Shown here in pieces: positions 1 through 11,035 of a DNA stretch of 64,000 bases (positions are counted from its first letter, which is position 1; each line of letters begins with the position of its first letter). This DNA comes from Coenobita brevimanus (Eukaryota > Arthropoda > Malacostraca > Decapoda > Coenobitidae). The stretch lies in contig CM064748.1 in NCBI GenBank assembly GCA_032717465.1, positions 8,164,807 to 8,228,806 of the forward strand. The letters are read 5' to 3'. Position numbers and translations under genes: made by a program. The notes under the pieces are model-generated. The model was not told the DNA's origin and ran no database searches. It worked only from the letters and a program-made list of their open reading frames with translations.

Positions 1-978
1 AAAAATCTGCTAAAGGACTTAAGGGCTAACTGCCAGCCTGCACAGCATAACCCGCCTCAATCATACACAGCACCCCAACAAACTTCATCCACCATGTCAT
101 ATGCCCAAGCCACTCAGAACTCACAGCCCCCAACCCAAGCATCCACCACTCATCCAACACCCCCCAACACCACCCCTCCCAATCCATCTTCCATTTCACC
201 CTTCCCCCCCAACGTTACCGCAGTTGTCATGTCCGCCCTAGCCCAAGCTCTGTACTCTGATGTGCCCTTTGCATCCCTTATCAATGATGCTCTAGCCGCC
301 AACAATATGTCCACCATTGTCATCCCCCCTTCATGGCACACAGCCAAGAAATCGCCCCACATCTTCACCCCCTTCACAGCAAACTGGCAACACCTCAGTC
401 CCTCCTACCTCACCCTCCCATCCCCTCCACCTCTCATTCGTCATCTCCCTGCACTTCCAACCCCCCCACCCCACCCACTCACCCTAAACCTCATCCCATT
501 CCTGCATCCTCAAAACAACTCCCATCTTCCCCCTCACCATCCCTCCCCTCCTGCTGATTCACGTCATCCTAACCAAACCACCCAGCCCCCAACCCCATCT
601 CCCTCCACTAGCACAACCCCCAACCAACCTAACCCCATGCCCCCTCCACCTACCCCAACCACCCCCCTCACCTGCGATCGAGATCGCAGTGTCTCTTGCA
701 AACGCAAGGCGGCTGACTCTCCCGAGTCCCCCCTCCTCCCTCCCCCTTCAGTTCACACACATCAATCACGCTCCAGAAAACGCAGTGCCCCCCCTCCCAA
801 AAAAGAGAACCCCATCCTTCTCCCCTGCCTCACCCACAAATACCACATACATAGCCCATTCAGATTCAGTTCAACACGATCACCATCATGCTTAAAATCA
901 TCCAGTTTAACATTAGACACTATTACGCAAACAGGCACCTACTTACTCAACTCATTCACGAACACGACCCAGACATAA
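1..978 (+). CDS. Retrotransposon ORF1 protein, C-terminal part (partial)
   Basis: Frame 1 is open from base 1, so the Met at 94 is internal and the real start lies upstream of the window. ORF1 proteins of this group bind nucleic acid and package the element RNA. The zinc knuckles expected upstream are not in view. What remains starts with a linker, then the phrase SYAQATQ, which has a counterpart after the knuckles of the element at 5370. A conserved block follows (roughly 220-340: VVMSALAQAL, then NNMSTIVIPPSW), which resembles the post-knuckle block of the other ORF1s. The rest is a long Pro/Thr/Ser/His-rich low-complexity tail. It overlaps ORF2 by about 90 bases in another frame. Confidence 0.65.
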   Translation, partial: KNLLKDLRANCQPAQHNPPQSYTAPQQTSSTMSYAQATQNSQPPTQASTTHPTPPNTTPPNPSSISPFPPNVTAVVMSALAQALYSDVPFASLINDALAANNMSTIVIPPSWHTAKKSPHIFTPFTANWQHLSPSYLTLPSPPPLIRHLPALPTPPPHPLTLNLIPFLHPQNNSHLPPHHPSPPADSRHPNQTTQPPTPSPSTSTTPNQPNPMPPPPTPTTPLTCDRDRSVSCKRKAADSPESPLLPPPSVHTHQSRSRKRSAPPPKKENPILLPCLTHKYHIHSPFRFSSTRSPSCLKSSSLTLDTITQTGTYLLNSFTNTTQT

Positions 979-3634
979 TATTACTCAACAGCACTTGCAC
1001 CAACAACACCAGAAAAATCAAACACTATGGCTACACTACACTTCAAACCGACGAGGGTCCACACGACGGAGTTGCTATCATGATTAAAGGCACAATTAAA
1101 CACGACTTCATCACAACATGGACACACAGACATTTCCTTGCAGTTAAAACACACACTACTCTTGGCCCCCTCATAGTCTCCACCACATACACCAGACCCA
1201 ACACTGGCATCCCCTTCACAGACATAAACAGACTCTTCAACAACACTGCACCAACACTATTCATTTCAGATCTAAATGCACAACACGGGACATTCCAACA
1301 CAGCACAACCAACAATCATGGACGACAAATGTTCAACATATACCAACACAAAAGATTAAATTTCCTAGGACCTGATTTTCTCACAACATTTACACCTAGG
1401 GGATCAGGTAAGCCAGATCTCATCTTCACCAACAGATTATTTAACATTTTTCATCACCACATCACCCCCGGCCCCATGTCTGGGTCTGATCACATCCCCA
1501 TTATAATGTCCATCTCCACCAACCCGATCCTGATCCCCAGTACACCACACTATGACTACCTACATGCAGACTGGGATGCCTTTACACAAACCCTTTCAGA
1601 ACAAGAATACACCACTGACTATGAGGGAAAACACCACACTGACATAGAAGAACAATGTAAATATCTACACACGTGCATACTTAACACTGCCAACATTACC
1701 ATACCCACAACCACACACATACCTATACACACATTCATACCATCCATACGAACACAACGACTCCTAGTGTGTTACCGTCGTCGGTTTGAACTAAACAAAA
1801 ACAACTTAGGCCAAGTACGGTTCGACCTATCACACCTTCGGACACATGTAATCAATAGCCTTGAATCCGACCACAATGCACACTGGCGACGCCTCATACA
1901 AACTGCTCAACAACACAGGAAAACTAAACCCTGGGAATTCTGGAAACATTCGCCGACTCAAGGGCTGTAACTTACCTACAGTAAGAAAATTAATTGCTAA
2001 CAACAGAGAAATCACAGATCCCAGGGAAATCACAAACACATTTAAAAACGCATGGCAACAAGTAAACCACCCTAACCCTCCTCATCCTGCCGCAACACGT
2101 CACATAAGACATATAGAACAACACCTTCACACTATCCACGAACATATCACACCAGACGCAAACATACACATAAATAATCTAGACATACATAACCCCCTCA
2201 CTGCTCCCATACTAGTCGAAGAAGTCAAGTCTATGCTCGCTAGAACTCCAAAGAAGGCGCCGGGTGCCACAGGCATCGGACATCACATACTCAAACACCT
2301 CCCAGACACATTCATAAATGCACTTACACACTTATACAACGCTGCCTTGGCATCCGGCTACTTTCCGGACTCGTTTAAGACCGCGACAGCTACTCTAATC
2401 CCTAAAAAAGACAAGACAACAACAGACCCTTTAAACTTCAGGCCCATTAGTTTACTAGAAGTGTTAGGAAAAACTTTCGAACGAATCATCAACATTAGAT
2501 TACGGCAATACTTAGAAGACGAAAACCTTCTTTCCCCCAGACAGTTTGGTTTCAGACCTAGACGATCCACACAGGACGCCCTAAACATCATCACCAATTA
2601 CTTACATATCAACCAAAACATCCGCAATGCATACAAGACAGCCCTTATTACTCGTGACGTAAAACGTGCATTTGACTCTGTTTGGCACGCAGGCCTGAAG
2701 TACAAAATCTGCGAACAATTCAACTTTCCTTCACTCATTAAAAAAACTACTTTGCAATTTTCTAGACAACCGCACAATGCGCATTAAATTTAAAAATAAT
2801 TACTCAGACTTTTTCCAGCTTCACGCAGGTGTACCTCAGGGCTCCGTCCTTGCACCCACCCTCTACACACTCTACACAAATGACATCCCCACCCCACTAC
2901 ATGACGATTCACTCACCATTCAATACGCAGACGACATTACTCAACTTGTACGATCAACGACAGTTGACGGAATTACGAACAAAGCGAGCATAGAGCTGGA
3001 CCGAATTGCACGATGGGAGCAGAAGTGGCGGATTCAAGCGAATCCCTTGAAATGCACAGTAACATATTTTCGTATTAAATCAGCTAATCCCCGCCCACTT
3101 TTTCTAAATTCGCGTGACCCCGATCGCGTTCCCATTCCCATTAGGAATACTTGCACCGTACTTGGTCTTACATACGATAAAAACTTCAAATTTCATCATC
3201 ACATACGAGGCAAGGCAGGCGTGGCTGGCACTGCACTAACACAAATATACCGGTTTCGTAGTGCAACACCATCAACTAAATTTCATTTGTATAAAGCACT
3301 GATCAGACCACTGCTCACGTATTCACCGTTAAGTCTATCTCTTTCGGCCAAAAGCAACATTCTAAATTTACAGAAAGTTCAAAATAAAGCCATACGTTGG
3401 GCACTGAGCATACGGTGGGATGATTTTATCACCAACATACACTGTCATGAACGCGCCAACATTCCACCCATCAACACTTACCTTCACCACCTACAACAAA
3501 AACAAATCACCAAACTCACCGACGTTCACACTGACTTCATCGACTTTTTCACCCGGATCACACCCCCCACACGACCTCTAGCCAACCTCTTCCACCCTGA
3601 CGCAAGACCTCCACCCACCCCATTGTTTACTTAA
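888..3634 (+). pseudogene. Jockey-like ORF2: endonuclease plus reverse transcriptase, two frameshifts
   Basis: ORF2 nicks the target and reverse transcribes the element RNA there. It starts with MLKIIQFNIRH at 888. The endonuclease (about 890-1530) shows the catalytic Asn (QFN), SDLNAQH and SDHIPI, but has LLNST where this family normally has LLQET. The frame then changes from 3 to 1 near 1950 (FWKH becomes HIRRLKG) and from 1 to 2 near 2780. The RT shows FRPISLLEVLGK, motif A RDVKRAFDSV, motif B GVPQGSVLAPTLY and motif C YADD. A thumb and C-terminal part follow, without RNase H. The reading frame is therefore split over three frames and is non-functional as it stands. Confidence 0.9.
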
Positions 3635-4120
3635 TTACCACTAATTTATTTATTATTGACCCTTTCATTAATTATTAATTCACACCAGCAACTCATTAAA
3701 CTTAAACCACCCCTACACCCACTATCAAATCACGGCAGCCACGCATTCACACGCCATCCTCATATCCAGCACCCCAGACCCCGACCTTGACCACCCCATC
3801 AAGATAACCACCTTCCTCCACCCCTCCCCTTTCCTTATTCCCCTACCCAAGCCCCCTAGGGCTACAACACCTTACCCTAACACCCCTATCCTACCATCCT
3901 ATCCCAGGCTCCGGAGCCGGAAAAATCAGATGAACCTGAGAGGCAGCCAATAAGCCAATGCTTGGCAGAGAAAGCCGTAGCGACTCACTCCTCCCTCCCT
4001 TAAGTAACAACACTGTGCACGTGCGAGACCCCACCCCCCCTCCCCAACACCAAACACACGCACGTTGGGTTAAGCCCCGACACTCTTTCTCTTCGTCTAA
4101 ATTCTTCCTCTCCTACTATT

Positions 4121-4152
<32 letters not shown>
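3635..4152 (+). other. 3' UTR and poly(A) tail of Jockey-like element no. 1
   Basis: A 490-base untranslated, C-rich stretch ends in an uninterrupted A run at 4125-4152. This is the normal end of a poly(A)-type LINE. I see no further gene. Confidence 0.75.
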
Positions 4153-4153
<1 letters not shown>

Positions 4154-4344
4154 ATGCACATTACACAATGCAACCAGGAACCTGATCTCTCAGTAAGGCC
4201 GGGAGATAAAACTAAGGCCTAGTTCCTGCCACCACGTGTTGTCGTCGTCCTGGTTGCATTACACTCATCACACATATACACAATCATTCTTTACCTTCCT
4301 TCCTTTCCCCCCCTTTTCTATACGTCATTGTATTGTATTGTATT
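4153..4344. repeat. Spacer with a 13-bp perfect inverted repeat
   Basis: Between the poly(A) tail of one element and the 5' region of the next lies about 190 bp of other DNA. AATGCAACCAGGA at 4167-4179 is repeated inverted at 4248-4260, and the interior also contains AGGCC and GGCCT. Near 4328-4345 there is a short (TATTG)n run. It could be a small MITE or hairpin, but I do not recognise the family. Confidence 0.5.
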
Positions 4345-4576
4345 GCGTCCCCCGCTCCTCCAGCTCTCCCAGCAACAGCTCTCTGCCTGTATCTGGGTGT
4401 TAGTGAAACCAGGTTTCACTCTCCCTAGAGTTTCTCGCCACTGCCGGACTACTATATTTCCGACTTTTGCACAACTTTTCGTCTAGCTTTTGGAGAGCCT
4501 CTCTCCTTTGTCTTTGTTTTTGTTTTGTTTTTGTAATTGTTTTTTGTTTCTCGGCCTGCCGTGTAGTGTCCCTCAC

Positions 4577-4770
4577 CGTAGTACGACGCCGAACCCTGAA
4601 GGGGTGCCGCAGGGCACTTCCATGAAGGGGGGCCTTTAGGGCCTGGTTAAAGGAGGCGGTGAGGGCGGCATTTCTGATAGGGCTAGGATTAGGCATGTCC
4701 CTCACGGGGAAGTGACGGGGCTTCCCTCAGCGCCCTTTAGAGGGCGGGGAAACCTACCCCCGTTACTGTA
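4577..4770 (+). promoter_or_regulatory. Structured 5' UTR core with invariant GACGCCGAACCCTGA
   Basis: The 15-mer at 4585-4599 recurs unchanged at 10491-10505 and 23824-23838. Just downstream GTGCC (4604-4608) can pair with GGCAC (4613-4617), and CGCCCT (4731-4736) with AGGGCG (4741-4746). The copy at 10488-10660 keeps both hairpins with different but still complementary bases. An outer pairing of AGTGACGGGG with CCCCGTTACT would enclose the second hairpin. This suggests a structured RNA at the 5' end of the transcript; the role is unknown. Confidence 0.6.
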
Positions 4771-4800
4771 GGGTTTGTGTTGGCCCAGTTTTTTCCTCCA

Positions 4801-5369
4801 TTTTTTTTTTTTTTTCCGATATTTAGTTTAGTTTAACTTGTTAGGTCTGCTGTAGGAATTAATTTGCATAGCAAATTAGTTCTGTGGCAGCCCTAACTTA
4901 GTTTTTCTAAACTAAATTCCACTTCAGATTGCGTGCCTAAATCTTCATACCGTTTAGGCCTCTTACGGCCTCGCACGTGATCACTCCCTTCAAGAGGGAG
5001 CGAGATGAAGTAAGAAGTTATAGGTAGGATGGACCACCTTTAAGTCCTTCATCCCTCTTCCTACCGTTTTTTTTTTTTTTTTTTCGCACATTTAGTTTCT
5101 TTTAACTTGTCGGGTCGGTCTGAGAAATTAATTTGCATGGCAAATTAGTTCTGTGGCAACCCCGACATAGTTTTTCTAAACTAAATACCACCACCGACAT
5201 TCAGCACAATTTCCCTCAAGTCTATTTCGGCCAACTACTGTCATTCGGCTTATTTTCCCTTAGGTCTTTTCGGCCCTGCAAGTGGCATCTCCCTTCACAG
5301 AGAGGAGACCAGAAGCCAAGAAATTGGCATGATTGACCACCTTTAAGTCCTCCCTTTTACATTCTCACC
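4801..5369 (+). promoter_or_regulatory. Two tandem 5' UTR monomers, each with a long hairpin
   Basis: Two diverged copies, 4801-5065 and 5066-5369, each begin with a T run and end with ACCACCTTTAAGTCC. Each holds a three-tier hairpin: an outer stem of TTTAGTTT type, a middle stem, and a tip made of TAATTTGC and GCAAATTA. The middle stem is GTTAGG/CCTAAC in the first (4840-4845, 4892-4897) and GTCGGG/CCCGAC in the second (5109-5114, 5161-5166). The arrangement resembles the repeated promoter monomers of mouse L1 5' UTRs. A promoter role is inference. Confidence 0.6.
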
Positions 5370-6967
5370 ATGGGAAAAGTAAAAATTTCGCACCAGTCCC
5401 CTCAGGACAACTCAACAAAACTTAAACTCCTTGAGTTAGTTGCTCCCTTCAACATAAAGATCAATGCTCTTCACTCTTCCAAGGAAGCCATTATTGTGTC
5501 TACATCCTCTGACTTTGACTCTGATGAACTGCTTTCAGATAAACTCAAGACGCCTCTAGAGCAGCATGGTTTTACAACAGTTCTTCCCCCTGAAGTCAAG
5601 GCCAACAGAAGCATCATCTGCTCCAAAATCGATGACATCATCTACTGCCATTCTGAAGAAGAAATAGCCACGGAAATTATGAGAAATAACACCTGGGCAA
5701 AGGTCATAAATGTATCCAAATTTGGCAAGTCCAACCTCCTGAAAATACAATTTCAAGACATCAAAATGGCTCAGAAGGCTCTGGAGGGCATCAAACTATT
5801 TCACCTGTGCATTAGCAATCAACAAATTGAGGCAGAAAAGTACGTTAACATCTCCACCTGTTTTAAATGTTATGCCTTGGAATCTCACAGCACCAAGAAC
5901 TGCCCCAAACCTAAAGACTTCCAAATATGCTCAGAGTGCTCATCCACAGACCATACCTGGAAAAACTGCTCTTCTCTAACCAAAAAAATGCATAAATTGT
6001 GGAGAACATCACCGCACTTTGGCCATGAAATGTCAGAAGAGGAAGGAAATAGTTAAAAACAAATTGATCGCCCCCCAGAACTCTACAACCTAACCTAACC
6101 TAACCTATGCTCAAGCTACGCAACAACCTAATCCTAACAGCCCCCAAAAACCAAAATTGCAGTTTCTCTACTATTCTACATCAGAACACCAAAATTTCTG
6201 AATACATGGTGCTCATTATCAATGCTCATCTGAATGAACTTGCCAATCCAGGCAGCTTTAATTCAACCTTTGAAGAAAGCTGCAAACTCAACAACCTCCC
6301 CATCATACATTTGCCCTCTAACCCTCCCTCAGATAAAATCTTGCAAGCACTCCTACCAACAATAACTAATAACCACCTTATTCTCCCTTCTGCAAACCCT
6401 CCTGGCAGTAACCCACCTTCACCTCCCCCTCAACAACAAGCACCACTCATAGAATCAGATACCATCTCTACAGCAAAGAAAGAACACACTAAAGTCACCA
6501 CATCCACTCTACACCCTGCAGAACCTCCATCACTCCACACAACAGAATTCCTTACCTCAAACACCAACATCTTCGAAGGTGCTACCGCTGTAGACATCCA
6601 GGAAAACGACTCATCGGATGAAGATCTTCACTTCCTAGAAAAAGAAAAAAGAAACAGACAAACAGAGGTGATACTACTGCCATCTATATGGAAACCCAAC
6701 AAAATATACAACATCAGAGAAATAACTAGAGCTTGCAAAGAGAACAAAGCCATGGTTAAAAAGCAACATAAAACACTTCAACAAGATGCAGCACTAGATG
6801 GGATCAGAGCCATCTCTGAAAAATACAACAACATCCAAGACTCCATCAGAATGACCGATAACGAGGAAGAGAAATTCCTACTGCACAGCCTAGAAAACCG
6901 TAACAAATCCACTCTACTCCATAACAATAGATCACAAAGATCCAGAAATGAAAATCCTGCAACATAA
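5370..6967 (+). pseudogene. Jockey-like ORF1 (gag-like, CCHC zinc knuckles), broken
   Basis: ORF1 proteins bind the element RNA. Translation starts at MGKVKISHQ. After an RRM-like region come the zinc knuckles: CFKC...H...C at about 5857-5895, CSEC...H...C at about 5930-5970 and a third, CINC...HH...C, from 5989. The third lies in frame 1 because of a shift at the seven-A run 5982-5988. Frame 1 then meets a TAA at 6091-6093 inside a (CCTAA)n stretch, resumes with YAQATQQ, and shifts to frame 2 near 6180. Frame 2 carries the conserved block YMVLIINAHLN...LNNLPIIHLP and a Ser/Pro/Asp-rich tail up to 6967. It overlaps ORF2 by 20 bases. Confidence 0.85.
6089..6107 (+). repeat. Short (CCTAA)n telomere-like tract inside ORF1
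   Basis: About 3.8 units of CCTAA, the complement of the arthropod telomeric repeat TTAGG, interrupt ORF1 and supply its in-frame TAA stop. The flanking reading frame is the same on both sides. Confidence 0.7.
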
Positions 6968-9682
6968 TATATTAAACTGGTCAGGCAGAAACCTAGGCCT
7001 TATAAACATCTATAAAACCATTGATCCTGACATAATATTATTAAACAGCCATGGTATATCATCACATTCTACACTAAAAATCCCAGGATATACCTCCCAC
7101 AAAAGAAACTCATTTAACCGACCAATGGATGGCTCAGCTATAGCCATAAAGAACAACTTAACTTATAAATTACTAGACCATTTCATCTCAGACATGATTG
7201 GCGTAGAAATTTCAACACACACCGGTAAAGTCATAATAGCCACTGTTTATCTTCCACCCAGCCGCCCTTACCTCCCAACCCCCGATTTTATTAACTTATT
7301 CAGAAGAACCATCCCTGTCTACCTCATTGGTGATCTTAATGCTAAACATCGCCTCCTGGGCAACAGAAATTCAAATGTCGTAGGAAGACAACTCGCTAGT
7401 CTCATCCAAGACACCACAGTAAGACATATTGGCCCCAACTTTCCTACATTCCTCTCACACAACTCCATCTCCACCCCAGACATAGCCCTTTGCAACCTAA
7501 TAGCTTACCACAACACCCATTTCTCTCCAGGCCCTCTCACCACTAGTGATCACACCCCCATAATTGCCACTATCTCCACAGCCCCAATAACCGTCCCCAT
7601 TCCTCCTCGACCTAACTTTGCCATGGCCAATTGGAATAACTTTAAACAAGACTTAATCACAACATTTACTAACTTTCATATCCCCGATGATGGTACACTA
7701 GAGGAAATCGATCAATCTCTTGAAAGATGGTACTCCAACATTAATATTGCAATCAACAACAACATCCCTACAACCACACATAGAACAATCACTACTCATA
7801 AACACAGCAGAGACACACAGATACTCATCAATCAATACAATGCATTAAGAACTCACTCCCAAAGACATGGTTGGACACGAGATCACTATAGACGATACAA
7901 ACTACTCCAAACTCAACTACACACATCCCTCCTAACAGAACACATCACACATTGGGCAAACACTATTGCAAACACCGCCAATCTTTATAATGATCCCTCC
8001 ACATTTTGGCGTAAAATAAAAATCATCTCAGGAACTTCAACCCCTGACCCTCATTACATATTAGATCATCTGGGAAACAGACAACACTCAGCCTCTGAAA
8101 AAGAAAGAACACATAGGTGACACTGGGAGTCCATCTTTCAAGAGATCGAAGAAGAACAGAACAACAACAGACACGACAATTTAGTAAAAGAATTCCTTAC
8201 CATCAACGAAGATAGATTAACACCGTACCATTCAGCTAACCCCGATAGATTAGACTCAGACACAATATTTACCACTCCTATTGCGACAGATGAAATTACC
8301 TCTATTATTAAGAACTTAAAAAAGACTTGCCCGGGAGAAAGTGAATATAATAAAACTATACTATCCAATCTCCCCAATATAGCCATTGAAAATTTAAAAA
8401 ACATATTTAATGCAACCATCTCTGCAGGATATTTCCCCGACAAATTTAAAGAAGCCATTATAAAACTAATGCCAAAAAAGAACAAGAACCCACATCTCGT
8501 AGAGAATTACAGACCCATCTCTCTCTTAGAAGTCCCTGGAAAGGTACTAGAGAGAATTATTAATAAAAGGCTCAGACTACACCTTGAATCTGAGAATCTA
8601 TACAATAAGAATCAATATGGTTTTCGACTACTAAGGGGCACCACTCAAGCAATTGCAATAGCATCAGAACATATAGCAATAAGTAAATCTAACAAAGGAC
8701 AATGCCACATCATCCTTAGAGACGTAACAAAAGCCTTTGACAAGGTGTGGCATTTAGGACTTAAATATAAATTACTTAATCTCAACCTCCCAACTATAAC
8801 TGAAAAAATTCTCTGTGATTTTCTTGGCGACAGAAAGACTAAAATTAAAATAATTACACAGTGGCTAGCTTTGCTCTGGAAAGCGGGGTTCCTCAAGGGA
8901 GCGTACTCTCACCAACTCTTTATTCTATTTTCACCAGTGACTCCCCACAAGCTACCCATGGCATCAATATAAGTTACGCTGACGATATTTCCCAAATTAT
9001 TAACTATCCTGAACCTTCTAGAAGGATCATGAATTCAAGAACTCAAAGCGAAGTCGAGAAAATTAATGAATATGAATCTAAATGGAGAATACAAACTAAC
9101 ATAAATAAATTTTCCGTCATCCAACTTGCCAACACCAAAAAAGAACCTTTATTAATTAATGAAGAAATAACAGACTTCAAAGAAGAGGGTAAAATACTTG
9201 GTTTTAAACTTAACTCTAGAGGCTATCTTCCCAGTGTACAGGATAGAAAACAAAAAGCTACTGGAGCATTATCCCGCTTACTCAGATTCAAGGACATGCC
9301 TATAAAAGTCAAATCCCACCTTGTCAAAGCACTGATCCTCCCCCTACTAGATTACCCACCCATTCCCACACACACCTTCAGCTATACCCAACTTAAAAAA
9401 CTACAAGTCTTACAAAACAAAGCCCTCAGATTTGCAACTAATCAGCAGTACCCTTACACACTTAACACGGAACAAATACACGCCATAACCAAAACCAAAC
9501 CGTTAAACATAAGATTACATAACAAAGCGAAAAAAATCTGGAGTAAAATCGAGGAAATAAACCCCGAAACATACAACGCATTAACTTACAACATCAATGA
9601 GGAGAATCGCTCCTTCCACAAATGGTTCCCTAGTAGTTTAAAAACCATAATAAACAACCATGACCCTATACCAATTTACTAA
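6948..9682 (+). pseudogene. Jockey-like ORF2: endonuclease plus RT, one stop and one frameshift
   Basis: The start MKILQHNILNW lies at 6948. The endonuclease carries QHN, GDLNAKH and SDHTPII, and LLNSHG in place of LLQET. Frame 3 runs to a TGA at 8118-8120, then stays open in the same frame to about 8860, covering YRPISLLEVPGK and motif A RDVTKAFDKVWH. Near 8860 the frame moves to frame 2, which carries motif B SGVPQGSVLSPTLY and motif C YADD and ends at 9682. No RNase H follows. The protein would be about 910 residues, normal for this kind of element. Confidence 0.9.
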
Positions 9683-10116
9683 ACTCAACCAAAACGATAA
9701 GTGACGCACTAACGAATACAAAAACCCCACCTATTTACGACATAACCCAATGACGACATAAACCCAAACAACCCAACCAAACCCTCAAAAGCTAGCTCGC
9801 TAGCGCAATTCACACATACAAAATATATGAACACGCACCCACGCACACGCTCACATCCGCGCACGCACGCGCACACAAGCATACACAGCCATAACCACTA
9901 CATATACTTACCAAACTAACACAATATACAAAACAAAGCACTTACCTAACTCAATAAACAAAATTAAAGCAGTTATCTAACAAATACTATAAACAAAACA
10001 AAGCATGGTGGCCAGCCCACCAACTGTCTACTCCCTCTTCCTTCCTCTTTCTTACTATCCCTTCCCCTATTCTCTCTTCTTTCCCCACCTTCCTTAAAAA
10101 AAAAAAAAAAAAAAAA
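9683..10116 (+). other. 3' UTR and poly(A) tail of Jockey-like element no. 2
   Basis: An AC-rich untranslated stretch with an (ACGC)-like patch near 9835-9885 ends in the A run 10096-10116. No other gene is visible. Confidence 0.7.
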
Positions 10117-10117
10117 T

Positions 10118-10690
10118 CCCCCGCTCCTCCACCAGTCTCTCACTAGCTACCGCACCGAGCACATCTCCCAGCAGAGACCTCCAACCTTCCACTAGCCTGT
10201 GGCAAGAAGCATACAGCGCTCTAATTGGAGGGCATCGGATCTCCTTCGGGATTGGAGGGCACGCGATCCGGCATTCCCGCGCCATCACCTGAAGTGTTAA
10301 CATCCTCGCTCCAGTGAAACGTGGATAGCGCAACCCAAGACTTCCATAGCTGTCTCTCTTCCAGCTCATAGATCGATTTTCACCCCATCACTGCTTGAGG
10401 AAACCTTGTGTTTTCCTTTTTCCTTTTCTTTTTTTTTTTTTACCATATCAGCTGCTTTCCGGCTGCCACTTAGAGTCCCTGCCGTAGTACGACGCCGAAC
10501 CCTGAAGGGATACCGTAGGGTATTTCCATGAAGGGGGGCCTTAGAGGCCTGGTTATAGGAGGCGGCAAGGGTAGGCATTCTGTTAGGGCTAGGGTTAGGT
10601 AAGTCCCTCACGGGGCAGTGTCGGGGTTCTCTCACAACGTCCTCTAGAGGACGGGGAGTTAGGCCCCCCGGCACTGTAGGGAACCGCCGG
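10118..10690 (+). repeat. Isolated Jockey-type 5' UTR fragment
   Basis: This segment starts with TCCCCCGCTCCTCCACCAG, directly after the poly(A) of element no. 2, and carries the same landmarks as the 5' UTR of that element: the 15-mer at 10491-10505, the hairpins at 10510-10523 and 10638-10653, and the CCCTCACGGGG box. No ORF1 or ORF2 of the same family follows; unrelated AT-rich DNA and another element type come next. The first 40 bases also resemble the H2B leader (CAGTCTCTC, GCACCG, GCACAT). Confidence 0.65.
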
Positions 10691-10904
10691 ATTGTAGCTG
10701 ATAATTTATTTATCCTGATCGATTCCTTCGTTGTTCTTGCTTAAGCATACATACCGATTTACATTCATACACTCAAGTATATTTAAGTACATTTGAGTAT
10801 ACATGTGTGTATGGGTGTATATATGTGTGTGTGCTGCTTAGAACTAATGGACGAACGACTGAGTAAATAAATACCTCCCACATATATATATATCTATCGG
10901 CTAG

Positions 10905-10977
<73 letters not shown>

Positions 10978-11035
10978 TCCCCCTTTTTTTTTTTTTTTTT
11001 TTTTTTCCCTCTCGCTGTGTTGAAAAATCTCGAGC
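10691..11035. repeat. TA-dinucleotide and poly(T) tract
   Basis: A long (TA)n microsatellite spans roughly 10881-10975 and is followed by a T run at about 10985-11006. No gene is visible. The T run and the CTCTCGCTGTGTTG segment may be part of the 5' UTR of the next element. Confidence 0.7.

Larger units (their letters stand above)
1..4152 (+). mobile_element. Jockey-like non-LTR retrotransposon no. 1, 5' end outside window
   Basis: This is a LINE-type element with an ORF1, an overlapping ORF2 (endonuclease plus RT, no RNase H), a C-rich 3' UTR and a 28-base poly(A) tail at 4125-4152. The window opens inside ORF1. ORF2 is broken by two frameshifts, so the copy is dead unless these are assembly errors. 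Its proteins are clearly related to those of the elements at 4345-10116 and 23691-28863: all three share the phrase YAQAT after the zinc-knuckle part of ORF1 or an equivalent, the same endonuclease variant and the same RT motifs. Placement in the Jockey group rests on the ORF layout and the absence of RNase H, and is an inference. Confidence 0.85.
4345..10116 (+). mobile_element. Jockey-like non-LTR retrotransposon no. 2, near full length
   Basis: The element has a long structured 5' UTR (about 4345-5369), ORF1 (5370-6967), ORF2 (6948-9682), an AC-rich 3' UTR and a poly(A) tail at 10096-10116. The 5' boundary is a guess, set where the C-rich segment GCGTCCCCCGCTCCTCC begins, because a similar segment begins the fragment at 10118. 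Both ORFs carry several disabling changes. It is the best copy here for viewing the whole architecture of the family. Confidence 0.85.

Noticed and set aside
1043..1315. - strand ORF opposite the endonuclease
   Set aside because: It is a shadow of the real ORF2 frame and has no recognisable domain.
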